A stretch of 26,225 bases of DNA from Alphaproteobacteria bacterium. Lineage in GTDB: Bacteria > Pseudomonadota > Alphaproteobacteria > Rhizobiales > Aestuariivirgaceae. This document shows, piece by piece, positions 15,671 to 23,450 of this stretch; position 1 is the first letter of the stretch; each line of letters starts with the position of its first letter. The stretch is from positions 1-26,225 of the forward strand of contig JAPLOT010000075.1 in assembly GCA_026400595.1 (NCBI GenBank), given 5' to 3'. The notes under the pieces were generated by a model. It was not told the DNA's origin. It saw only the letters and a list, made by a program, of their open reading frames with translations, and ran no database searches. The position numbers and the translations under genes are program-made.

Positions 15671-16525
15671 TCAGTGCCCTGCGATGACGGCGCCGGCCGA
15701 TCCCCAGATGTAGATGGCGGCAAACAGGAAGAGCCAGACCACGTCGACGAAGTGCCAGTACCATGCGGCGGCCTCGAAGCCGAAATGGGCCTTCTGGGTG
15801 AACTGCCCCGAGATGGCGCGCAACAGGCACACGATCAGGAAGATCGTTCCGACGATCACATGGAAACCATGGAAGCCCGTCGCCATGAAGAAGGTCGAGC
15901 CATAGATGTTTCCGCCGTTGTCGCGGCTGAAGGCGAAAGCGGCATGGGCGTACTCATAGACCTGAACGGCGGTGAAGAGCAGGCCGAGCGCGACGGTGGC
16001 GGCAAGCCCCCACTTCAGGCCCTGGCGGTCGTTGTTCAGCAAAGCGTGATGCGCCCAGGTCACGGTGGTGCCCGAGGTCAGCAGGATCAGCGTGTTGATC
16101 AGCGGCAGGTGCCAGGGATTGAACACCTCCACGCCCTTTGGCGGCCAGACGCCGCCGGTGGCGGCCAGGCGCGAGGCCTGAATGGCCTCGCCCGTGAACA
16201 GGCTGGCATCGAAGAAGGCCCAGAACCAGGCCACGAAGAACATGACCTCCGAGGCGATGAACATCAGCATGCCGTAGCGCAGATGCAGCCGAACGACGGG
16301 TGTGTGGTCGCCGCGAAGCGACTCCATGATCACGTCCCGCCACCACATGAACATCGTGTAGAGCACGCCGGCGAGACCCAGCAGCATGACCCACGGGCCG
16401 ATGTCGTTGTGCATCCAGAACACGGCGCCGATGGCCAGGATGAAGGCCGAGACCGAGCCGACGAACGGCCAGGGGCTGGGATCGACGAGATGGTAATCGT
16501 GATTCTTTGCGTGCGAGTCGGCCAT
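15671..16525 (-). CDS. coxC: Cytochrome c oxidase subunit III (aa3 type)
   Basis: Encodes 284 residues, full length, with seven predicted membrane helices. Characteristic sequences are HDYHLVDPSPWP at the N-terminus, WWRDVIMES, HTPVVRLHLRYGMLMFIASEVMFF, and GFHGFHVIVGT, all standard for alphaproteobacterial subunit III. It is a core subunit of the proton-pumping terminal oxidase and stabilises subunit I and its D-pathway proton uptake. It starts 13 bases after the ctaG stop. Confidence 0.97.
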   Translation of the reverse strand: MADSHAKNHDYHLVDPSPWPFVGSVSAFILAIGAVFWMHNDIGPWVMLLGLAGVLYTMFMWWRDVIMESLRGDHTPVVRLHLRYGMLMFIASEVMFFVAWFWAFFDASLFTGEAIQASRLAATGGVWPPKGVEVFNPWHLPLINTLILLTSGTTVTWAHHALLNNDRQGLKWGLAATVALGLLFTAVQVYEYAHAAFAFSRDNGGNIYGSTFFMATGFHGFHVIVGTIFLIVCLLRAISGQFTQKAHFGFEAAAWYWHFVDVVWLFLFAAIYIWGSAGAVIAGH

Positions 16526-16538
16526 GTCCCCTGCTCCG

Positions 16539-17114
16539 TTAGTTCACTGTGTCTGCGGCATCCGAAGCCGCAGATAGATTCTTGGGCTTATCAACCGGGT
16601 AGAAGGTGTAGGACAACGTGATCTCCTTGATCGCGCGCGTGTCCGGATCGTCCAGCACGGTCGGATCGATGAAGAAGACCACCGGCATGTCCACGGATTC
16701 GCCGGGCTGCAGCGTCTGCTCGGTAAAGCAGAAGCATTGGATCTTGTTGAAGTAGGCGCCGGCACTGACGGGCGTGACGTTGAACACGGCCGAGCCGGTC
16801 AACGGACGGTCCGATGTGTTCACGGCGCGGTAATGGGCCATGTTCTGCTCGCCGATGCGGACCGTCATCGACGGCTGTTCCGCATGGAAGCTCCAGCCCA
16901 GGCTTGCCGCGGTATTGGCATCGAACTTCACGGAAACGGTCTCGGCGCGGATTTCGGAGGGTGCCGCGTCGGCGCGCTGGGTGGTGCCGCCGTAACCGGT
17001 AACCTGGCAGAACAGCTTGTAGAGCGGCACGGAGGCATAGGCGAGGCCCAGCATGCCGAAGGACACACCCAGGGCCAATGCAGCAACGCGGAGGTTTCTC
17101 TTGTCGGCCCCCAT
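16539..17114 (-). CDS. ctaG: Cytochrome c oxidase assembly protein CtaG (Cox11 family)
   Basis: Encodes 191 residues. One N-terminal membrane helix (about 9-28) anchors a periplasmic copper-binding domain. The copper cysteines C127 and C129 are in IQCFCFTEQ, and a further conserved C36 is in LYKLFCQVTG. Family members deliver copper to the CuB site of subunit I. The gene is complete. GAGGAG lies 8 bases before the ATG. It starts 1 base after the small coxF-like gene ends. Confidence 0.96.
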   Translation of the reverse strand: MGADKRNLRVAALALGVSFGMLGLAYASVPLYKLFCQVTGYGGTTQRADAAPSEIRAETVSVKFDANTAASLGWSFHAEQPSMTVRIGEQNMAHYRAVNTSDRPLTGSAVFNVTPVSAGAYFNKIQCFCFTEQTLQPGESVDMPVVFFIDPTVLDDPDTRAIKEITLSYTFYPVDKPKNLSAASDAADTVN

Positions 17115-17115
17115 C

Positions 17116-17277
17116 TCAGAAGCTCCTCTCGGCGATGCTGCCGCCCAGGCGCACGATGGTGGTCACGAAGAACAGCACGGCCAGTCCGGCCAGCACCAGG
17201 GCCATGACCAGGGCGCGCTTGCGGCGGCGGGCCATGTCCTCGGGACCAAAGGGAACTTTTGCCATTGTCTTGCTCAT
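17116..17277 (-). CDS. Small single-helix membrane protein, CoxF-like
   Basis: Encodes 53 residues: a basic stretch (ARRRKRA, 16-22), one membrane helix (about 22-44), and a short tail. The ATG overlaps the ctaB stop as ATGA (17274-17277), and ctaG follows immediately; this is the place where rhizobial cox operons carry the small gene called coxF. An inner start at Met5 is also possible. Its function is unknown, presumably in oxidase assembly. It is easily missed because it lies at the end of a longer open frame antiparallel in reading frame to ctaB. Confidence 0.8.
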   Translation of the reverse strand: MSKTMAKVPFGPEDMARRRKRALVMALVLAGLAVLFFVTTIVRLGGSIAERSF

Positions 17278-18230
17278 CCCATCACCGGCGCGAAGGCCGG
17301 CACGCCGACGGCATGCTCGAGCAGGATCAGCGCAAAGACCATGAAGAGCCAAAGGGTGGAGAATCCGAACAGCTTCTTGCAGGCCATCTCCGCCTCGGCG
17401 CCCTCGCGCAGCCGGTAGACCTTGACGGCATGGTAGACGAACATGGCGCTCAGCGCGACGTTCACGCCGGCATAGATGGCGCCTGCCGTTCCGACCAGCG
17501 CCGGGAGGAAGGTGATCGGCACCAGCAGCAGCGAGTAGATGAGGATCTGGCGCCGGGTCTCGTCGGCACCGGCCACGACCGGCAGCATCGGTACGCCGGC
17601 ATTGCTGTAATCGGCATTGATCTTCTTCCACAGCGCCAGCGCCCAGAAATGCGGCGGTGTCCACATGAAGATGATGAGGAACAGCGCGATCGAACCGAGG
17701 TCGACGCTGCCGGTCACCGAGACCCAGCCCACCATCGGGGGGAAGGCGCCTGCGGCACCGCCGATGACGATGTTCTGCGGCGTCAGCCGCTTCAGCCACA
17801 TCGAATAGATGACGATGTAGAAGAAGATGGTGAAGGCCAGCAGCGCGCCGGCGGCGACATGGACGAGACGTCCCAGCGCCAGGACCGAGCCAAAGGCCAG
17901 CGTCATGCCGCAACCGAGCGCCTCGCCCGGCAGGATGGCGCCGCGCGGAACGGGCCGCGAAGCCGTCCGCCGCATCCGGGCGTCGATGTCGGCGTCGTAC
18001 CACATGTTCAGGGCACCGGCCGCGCCGGCTCCGACCGCGATCGCCAGCAGCGCGACCGCCGCGATCCAGGGATGGATGGTTCCTGGTGCGGCGACGATCC
18101 CCACGAAGGCGGTGAAGATGACGAGCGACATCACCCGCGGTTTGAGCAGCGCGAAGTAATCGCCCGCCGTGCCCTGCCCGCCTTCGGCCTGGACGGCTGC
18201 GCCCGCGAAACTGGTGTCGACGTCGCGCAT
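17274..18230 (-). CDS. ctaB: Protoheme IX farnesyltransferase (heme O synthase)
   Basis: Encodes 318 residues with multiple membrane helices. This UbiA-family prenyltransferase adds a farnesyl group to heme b to make heme O, the precursor of heme a for this oxidase. The first aspartate-rich motif is N75-x3-D79-x-D81-x-D83 (NMWYDADIDARM), followed by RTASRPVPRG. TPPHFWALALW and the YSNAGVPMLPV block are also family hallmarks. It is complete. It starts 4 bases after the coxA remnant stops. Confidence 0.97.
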   Translation of the reverse strand: MRDVDTSFAGAAVQAEGGQGTAGDYFALLKPRVMSLVIFTAFVGIVAAPGTIHPWIAAVALLAIAVGAGAAGALNMWYDADIDARMRRTASRPVPRGAILPGEALGCGMTLAFGSVLALGRLVHVAAGALLAFTIFFYIVIYSMWLKRLTPQNIVIGGAAGAFPPMVGWVSVTGSVDLGSIALFLIIFMWTPPHFWALALWKKINADYSNAGVPMLPVVAGADETRRQILIYSLLLVPITFLPALVGTAGAIYAGVNVALSAMFVYHAVKVYRLREGAEAEMACKKLFGFSTLWLFMVFALILLEHAVGVPAFAPVMG

Positions 18231-18234
18231 GCCC

Positions 18235-19655
18235 TTACCTGATCACCGGCAGCGTGCTGAACTGATGGAACGGCGGCGGCGAGGACAGCGTCCACTCCAG
18301 CGTCGTGGCGCCCGGTCCCCAGGGATTGTCGCCGGCCGGCACCTTTCGGGCATAGGCCGAGAACACGCCGTAGAGGAAGATGACCACGCCCAGGGCCGAG
18401 ATATAGGAGCCGTAGGACGAGATCTGGTTCCAGCCGGCATAGACCGCCGGATAGTCGATGTAGCGGCGCGGCATGCCCGCTTGGCGAGGCTTTCGCTGTA
18501 CATGTAGCCGGTCATCTTGGGGAACCAGAAGTACCAGCCCGCGAAGATGGCGAAGACTGCGCCCAGGGAGAGCACGTAGTGGAAATGGGCTACGACGTAG
18601 TAGGTGTCATGCAGCACACGGTCGACACCCGCATTGGCAAGAACCACGCCGGTAACGCCGCCCACTGTGAAGAGGAAGATGAAGCCCATGGCCCAGATCA
18701 TCGGCGCCCGGAACTCGATCGACCCGCCCCACATGGTGGCGATCCAGGAGAAGATCTTCACGCCGGTGGGAACTGCGATAATCATGGTGGCGGCCACGAA
18801 ATAGGCCTGCGTGTCGGCGTCGAGGCCCACAGTGTACATGTGATGGGCCCAGACGATGAAGCCAACCACGCCGATCGCCACCATGGCGTAGGCCATGCCG
18901 AGATAGCCGAAGACCGGCTTCTTCGAGAAGGTCGAGACGATCTGGCTCGGCAGCGACAGCAGCAGCAGGAACACCGTCACCAGCACCGACCACACGAAGA
19001 GCGGCATCTTGTGCAGCGTCATGCCCGGCGCGCGCATGTTGAAGATGGTGGTGATGAAGTTGATTGCGCCGAGGATCGACGAGGCACCCGCGATATGCAG
19101 CGAGAGGATCGCGAGATCCATCGCCGGGCCGGGCTGGCCCGAGGTCGACAGCGGCGGGTAGATGGTCCAGCCGCCGCCGACGCCCATGGCACCGGCAGGC
19201 CCCTCGACGAACATCGAGAGCACCAGCAGCGCCAGCGCGGGCGGCAGCAGCCAGAAGGAGATGTTGTTCATGCGCGGGAAGGCCATGTCGGGGGCGCCGA
19301 TCATCAGCGGCACGAACCAGTTGCCGTAGCCGCCGATCATGGCCGGCATGACCATGAAGAAGATCATGAGCAGGCCGTGGGCGGTCACGAAGACATTGTA
19401 CATGTGCTTGCCGGCATCGAGGGCGGCATCCGCCGGCGTGCCGTAGACCATCGAGGCGAGGCCCGAGAAATACTGGATGCCGGGCTCGGCCAGCTCCATG
19501 CGCATGAAGATCGAGAGGATGCCGCCGACCACGCCGGCGAAGATCGCGAACCACAGATACATCGTGCCGATATCCTTGTGGTTGGTGGAGTAGACGTAGC
19601 GCTTCCACCCCGTGGGAAGCGCGTGATCGTCATGAGCGGCTGATGCGTGTGCCAT
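18235..19655 (-). pseudogene. coxA: Cytochrome c oxidase subunit I, broken by two deletions
   Basis: The frame begins as normal aa3 subunit I (TGWKRYVYSTNHKDIGTMY) and keeps the heme a ligand in VTAHGLL, the CuB pair in WAHHMYTVG, the K-pathway lysine in TGVKIFSW, and VAHFHYVLS. Two segments are missing. After LLLLSLP (residue 236, junction 18947/18948) the sequence jumps in frame to SQIVSTFSKKP. That removes about 54 residues expected from the family, including HPEVY with a CuB histidine, the D-pathway-end glutamate and the cross-linked tyrosine. After SESLAK (residue 392, near 18480) about 22 residues forming a membrane helix (HFW to HFLGL in relatives) are gone and the frame shifts; the true C-terminus AGMPRRYIDYP to STLPVIR continues in another frame from 18480 to the stop at 18235. 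About 473 of some 549 expected residues remain. As written it cannot encode an active oxidase. Assembly error is the main alternative to real loss. Confidence 0.93.
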
Positions 19656-19679
19656 GTGTATTCGCCTTGTCCCCTGAAC

Positions 19680-20561
19680 TCAGTTCTGCGCAACCTGCTG
19701 CGCGGGCTTGATCGTCTTGAGAAGCTCGTTGATCGCGGCATCGTCCGCGCCGGACAGCCGCAGGTCGCTCCAGGCCTTGTAATTCGCTTCCGAGACCACC
19801 CACACCTCGATCGGCATGAAGGCATGGTCCTTGCCGCAGAGTTCCGAGCACTGGCCGTAGAAGATGCCTTCGCGGGCGGCCTGGAACCAGTCCTCGTTCA
19901 GGCGGCCGGGGATGGCGTCGATCTTCATGCCGAAGGCCGGGATCGTCCAGGCGTGGATGATGCCCTCCGGATCGGACGTGACGATGGTCTTGACGATCTT
20001 GTTCACCGGAACCACCACCGGCACGTCGGTCGCCAGCAGATAGGGCGAACCGTCCTTGGCCGCGTCCGCTTCCGACTTGAGGTAGGCCGTGAAGCTCACC
20101 TTCGCGGCGCCGGTCTCGTCGACGCCAAGGTCCGGATATTCATAGGTCCAGTTCCAGCTCGGATTGCCGATGATCTTGATCGTCATGTCGGGCTTGGGAA
20201 TGTCGCGCTGCAGGTAGAGCAGGCGGAACGACGGGATGGCGATGACCACGAGGATCAGGATCGGCACCACCGTCCAGACCACCTCGATGAAGGTATTGTG
20301 CGTTGTCTTGGTGGGAACCGGATTCGCGCGGAAGTTGAACTTCACCATCACGTAGATCAGCAGGGCGAGAACGAAGAGCGAAATCACCGTGGTGATCGGC
20401 AGCAGCAGCCCATTGTGGAACCAGTGGATATAGTCCGACACGGGCGATGCCGAATCGATCAGACCCATCTGCCAGTTCTTCGCATGCGTACCCTCGGCCA
20501 TGGCTGGCGAAAGGCTTGCGGCCATGCCGCAGAGCACCGTCAACGTCTTCGCGAACTTCAT
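19680..20561 (-). CDS. coxB: Cytochrome c oxidase subunit II
   Basis: Encodes 293 residues from the ATG at 20561, which begins the signal peptide MKFAKTLTVLCG (cut near AMAE, residue 22). Two membrane helices follow (about 52-74 and 94-114), then the periplasmic cupredoxin domain. The CuA ligands are all visible: H203 in GIIHAWTIPAFG, then C238, E240, C242, H246 and M249 in GQCSELCGKDHAFM. It accepts electrons from cytochrome c. It is the first gene of the cox operon, with 24 bases to coxA, and is complete, in contrast to coxA. Confidence 0.97.
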   Translation of the reverse strand: MKFAKTLTVLCGMAASLSPAMAEGTHAKNWQMGLIDSASPVSDYIHWFHNGLLLPITTVISLFVLALLIYVMVKFNFRANPVPTKTTHNTFIEVVWTVVPILILVVIAIPSFRLLYLQRDIPKPDMTIKIIGNPSWNWTYEYPDLGVDETGAAKVSFTAYLKSEADAAKDGSPYLLATDVPVVVPVNKIVKTIVTSDPEGIIHAWTIPAFGMKIDAIPGRLNEDWFQAAREGIFYGQCSELCGKDHAFMPIEVWVVSEANYKAWSDLRLSGADDAAINELLKTIKPAQQVAQN

Positions 20562-20867
20562 CGTCGCCCCTTTCCCTCTCATCCCCCCGCCCTGCCCCAG
20601 GGGCACGACGGATCAAGCTGTCAGCCTGTTGCCGGCTCAGCTTCGGCGGGATTGTGAACCATATTCGACGCCTGCCCGCAACGGAGGCAGGCGCGGCAAA
20701 ACGTCATTGCGCGCGCAGCAGCGGGGCTGACCGGAATTCCGCCCCAATTTGCTCCGAAACCGCCGTCATCCGAGACAACAGTCGCTGCTGTACAGCTGAT
20801 AGAAGATTGTTGTCATGTCCGGACCCCGGCGCTATGAGCCGAATGCTTGGTCAAGAGGTGGTTTCCA
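20562..20867. promoter_or_regulatory. Divergent regulatory region between coxB and ialB
   Basis: 306 bases without a credible gene. It should hold the cox operon promoter (minus) and the ialB promoter (plus). Two symmetric elements stand out: CGCCTGCC (20669-20676) with GGCAGGCG (20686-20693), a perfect 8-base inverted repeat around a 9-base loop, placed to lie in or near the cox 5-prime leader; and GCTGTACAGC (20787-20796), a 10-base palindrome about 70 bases before the ialB start. Either could be an operator, but I recognise no specific regulator. Confidence 0.45.
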
Positions 20868-21332
20868 GTGCGAATCAATTCCATGTTGCGAAATGCGGCC
20901 ATGGCCGCTGTGTTTGGTCTTTGCGCCCTGGCGGTCGCCGGTCCTGATGTCCTGGCGCAGTCCCAGCCCGCGCAGCAGCAGCAACAGCAGCAGTTCGGAC
21001 CGCGCGCCAACAAGACCGGCCTTCCCGGACAGGGCCAGGGCCAGGCCCCGAAGATCGAGGAGATCGCCAAGCACGGTGCCTGGAAGGTGCAGTGCGAAAG
21101 CGCGCCGCCGCAGGCGGAAGGACAGCAGGCCCCGCCGCGCAGCTGCGGCATGGTGCAGTCGGCCGTCAACGAGAAGAATCCGAAGGCCGAGGCCTCGCCG
21201 GAGACGCTGGACAAGATGCGCAAGGGCGGCAGCGCCAATTTCATCATCTACGAGGCGCCCGGCATCGGCATGCCGATGAAAATGTCCCTCGAAGGCTTCT
21301 CCAAGGCCCTCGAGACGCTCGACAGCCTCTGA
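20868..21332 (+). CDS. Invasion-associated locus B (IalB) family protein, apparently lacking its central core
   Basis: Encodes 154 residues from a GTG at 20868 preceded by AGAGGTGG at 6 bases; TTG 20847 and ATG 20883 are alternatives. A signal peptide (about 1-30, cut near VLAQ) is followed by a glutamine-rich linker (32-60) and the IalB start, HGAWKVQCE with C76 and SCGMVQ with C93. The end, MSLEGFSKALETL, is also IalB. Relatives carry some 55-60 residues between these parts, with a PxGxxLPxG segment and a second cysteine pair; here NEKNPK (to residue 106) runs straight into AEASPETLDKM. The frame is kept. I infer an in-frame deletion near 21185/21186. The family is periplasmic, of uncertain function; the name comes from Bartonella. 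Confidence 0.82.
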   Translation: MRINSMLRNAAMAAVFGLCALAVAGPDVLAQSQPAQQQQQQQFGPRANKTGLPGQGQGQAPKIEEIAKHGAWKVQCESAPPQAEGQQAPPRSCGMVQSAVNEKNPKAEASPETLDKMRKGGSANFIIYEAPGIGMPMKMSLEGFSKALETLDSL

Positions 21333-21407
21333 TCGGTCCGTACTGACACTGGCGGAACCGGGCCGGTTCACCTATCTAGGGGCGGTCCCCAGGAAAGGTC
21401 CGCCCCC

Positions 21408-22835
21408 GTGTCGACGTCCCCCGTTCCATCCCTCATCGAAACCTCCGGCCTGAACCGGAGCGCCGTTCAGGCCCTGGTCTCCGACACGCTGCGTGACGCG
21501 GAAGACGGCGAGCTGTTCCTCGAACGGCGCCAGTCGGAAAATCTCGTCTTCGACGATGGCAAGCTCAAGGGGGCGAGCTTCGACGAATCGCAGGGCTTCG
21601 GCCTGCGGGCGGTGCGCGGCGAAACGGCGGCCTATGCGCATGGCACCGAGCTCAGCCTCGCCGCCCTCAGGCGGGCGTCGGAGGTCTGCCGGACCGTCGC
21701 GCGCGGCGGCGGCGTCACCATGAGCCTTTCGCCGCCGCGGACCAACCGGCATCTCTATGCCGAGACCAATCCCGCATCGGCCATGAGCTTTGCGGCAAAG
21801 GTCAGCCTGCTGGAAAAGGCAGACGCCTTCGCGCGCGCGCTCGATCCGCGGGTCAAGCAGGTCTCCGTCTCCATGTCGGCCGACTGGCAGTCGGTCGAGA
21901 TCATCCGCGCCGACGGCAGCGTCTACAAGGACATTCGCCCCCTGGTCCGCTTCAATGCCTCGGTGGTCTCCTCCAACGGCAAGGAACAGGGACAGGGCAG
22001 CCACGGCCTGGGCGGACGCGGCGAGCCGCTCTCGTACTTCGAGGATCATGTCTGGCAGGAGGCCGTGCGCGAGGCGCTGCGGCAAAGCCTGATCTCGCTC
22101 GAGGCCCGGCCGGCGCCGGCCGGAGAAATGGATGTGGTGCTGGGATCGGGCTGGCCCGGCATCCTGCTGCATGAGGCCATCGGACACGGGCTGGAGGGAG
22201 ACTTCCACCGCAAGAAGACATCGGTCTTCACCAGGCTCATGGGCGAACGCATTGCCGCCAAGGGGATCACGGTCGTCGACAACGGAACGCTGCCGGACCG
22301 GCGCGGCTCGATCACCATCGACGATGAAGGCACGCCATCGGGCTCCACCACGCTCATCGAGGACGGCATCCTGGTCGGCCTCATGCAGGACCGCCTCAAC
22401 GCGCGCCTCATGGGTGTTTCGCCCACCGGCAACGGACGGCGCCAGTCCTACGCCCATGCGCCCATGCCGCGCATGACCAACACCTACATGCTGTCGAGCG
22501 ACAAGCATCCGGAGGAGATTCTGGGCTCTGTCAAAAGAGGCCTCTTCGCCAAGTCCTTCGGCGGCGGCCAGGTCGACATCACCAGCGGCAAGTTCGTGTT
22601 CTCCTGCACCGAGGCCTATCTGATCGAAGACGGCCGGATCACCGCCCCCGTCAAGGGTGCCACGCTGATCGGCGCCGGCGCGGATGCCCTCAAGCGCATC
22701 TCGATGGTCGGCAATGACTCCGCACTCGATCCGGGGGTCGGAACCTGCGGCAAGCAGGGACAGGGCGTGCCGGTCGGCGTGGGCCAGCCCAGCTTGCGCA
22801 TTGACGGATTGACCGTTGGCGGCACTGCGGCGTGA
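21408..22835 (+). CDS. tldD: Metalloprotease TldD
   Basis: Encodes 475 residues, the normal length, from a GTG at 21408 with AGGAAAGG upstream. The zinc site HEAIGHGLEGD gives H255, E256 and H260. SITIDDEGTPSG and the C-terminal VGNDSALDPGVGTCGKQGQ are standard TldD sequence. TldD works with TldE (PmbA) as a cytosolic heterodimeric protease that trims unfolded or modified peptides such as microcin B17 precursor and the CcdA antitoxin. TldE is not in the window and should be elsewhere. Its position next to ialB and coxB is usual in Rhizobiales. The HAD gene begins 3 bases after its stop. Confidence 0.97.
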   Translation: MSTSPVPSLIETSGLNRSAVQALVSDTLRDAEDGELFLERRQSENLVFDDGKLKGASFDESQGFGLRAVRGETAAYAHGTELSLAALRRASEVCRTVARGGGVTMSLSPPRTNRHLYAETNPASAMSFAAKVSLLEKADAFARALDPRVKQVSVSMSADWQSVEIIRADGSVYKDIRPLVRFNASVVSSNGKEQGQGSHGLGGRGEPLSYFEDHVWQEAVREALRQSLISLEARPAPAGEMDVVLGSGWPGILLHEAIGHGLEGDFHRKKTSVFTRLMGERIAAKGITVVDNGTLPDRRGSITIDDEGTPSGSTTLIEDGILVGLMQDRLNARLMGVSPTGNGRRQSYAHAPMPRMTNTYMLSSDKHPEEILGSVKRGLFAKSFGGGQVDITSGKFVFSCTEAYLIEDGRITAPVKGATLIGAGADALKRISMVGNDSALDPGVGTCGKQGQGVPVGVGQPSLRIDGLTVGGTAA

Positions 22836-22838
22836 ACC

Positions 22839-23450
22839 ATGAGGCCGCGCACGGTCATCTTCGACATGGATGATGTCCTGTGCCGCTATGACCTCGGCAA
22901 GCGGTTGCGCGCCCTGTCGCGGATCACAGGACAGACGCCGCGCGACATCCGGGCCGCGATCTGGGATTCGGGCTTCGAGGATGAAGCCGATGCCGGCGGC
23001 TACTCCGATCCCGAAACCTATCTGACCGAGTTCGGCAGCCGGATCGGCCATCCCATCGACCGGGCCGGCTGGATCGAGGCCCGGCGCAGCGCCATGGCGC
23101 CATGGCCCGAGATGCTCGACCTCGCGCGCCGGATCGGCCGCCAGTCGCGGATCGCCATCTATACCAACAACGGGCCGCTCACCAAGGCGGCCCTCCCCGA
23201 GCTGTTTCCCGAGGCGGCCGAGATCTTTCCCGAGCGCTACTACTCCTTCGAGTTTGCGACCAAGAAGCCCGATCCCCTGAGCTTCACCCGATTGACCTCG
23301 CAGATGGAGGTGGAGCCCCAGTCCTGCTGGTTCGTCGACGACAAGCGCTCCAACGTCCAGGGCGCCCGCATCGCAGGGCTGGCCGGCCATCATTTCCGCT
23401 CCTACGACCAGTTCCGCACGGAAGCGCTCAGTCTCGGGTTCGAGCTTTGA
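22839..23450 (+). CDS. HAD superfamily hydrolase
   Basis: Encodes 203 residues. The four HAD motifs are present: D9 and D11 in VIFDMDDVLC, T109 in AIYTNNG, K142/K143 in TKKPDP, and D167/D168 in WFVDDKRSN. The helical cap between motifs I and II fits the small-molecule phosphatases of the YihX/haloacid-dehalogenase type (subfamily I). The substrate is unknown; sugar phosphates or nucleotides are typical. It is probably cotranscribed with tldD (3-base gap) and overlaps the MATE start. Confidence 0.9.
   Translation: MRPRTVIFDMDDVLCRYDLGKRLRALSRITGQTPRDIRAAIWDSGFEDEADAGGYSDPETYLTEFGSRIGHPIDRAGWIEARRSAMAPWPEMLDLARRIGRQSRIAIYTNNGPLTKAALPELFPEAAEIFPERYYSFEFATKKPDPLSFTRLTSQMEVEPQSCWFVDDKRSNVQGARIAGLAGHHFRSYDQFRTEALSLGFEL

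Noticed and set aside
21372..23393. 673-codon open frame on the minus strand
   Set aside because: It is antisense to tldD and the HAD gene, with low-complexity His/Arg/Gly/Asp composition and no motif; tldD and HAD are certain.
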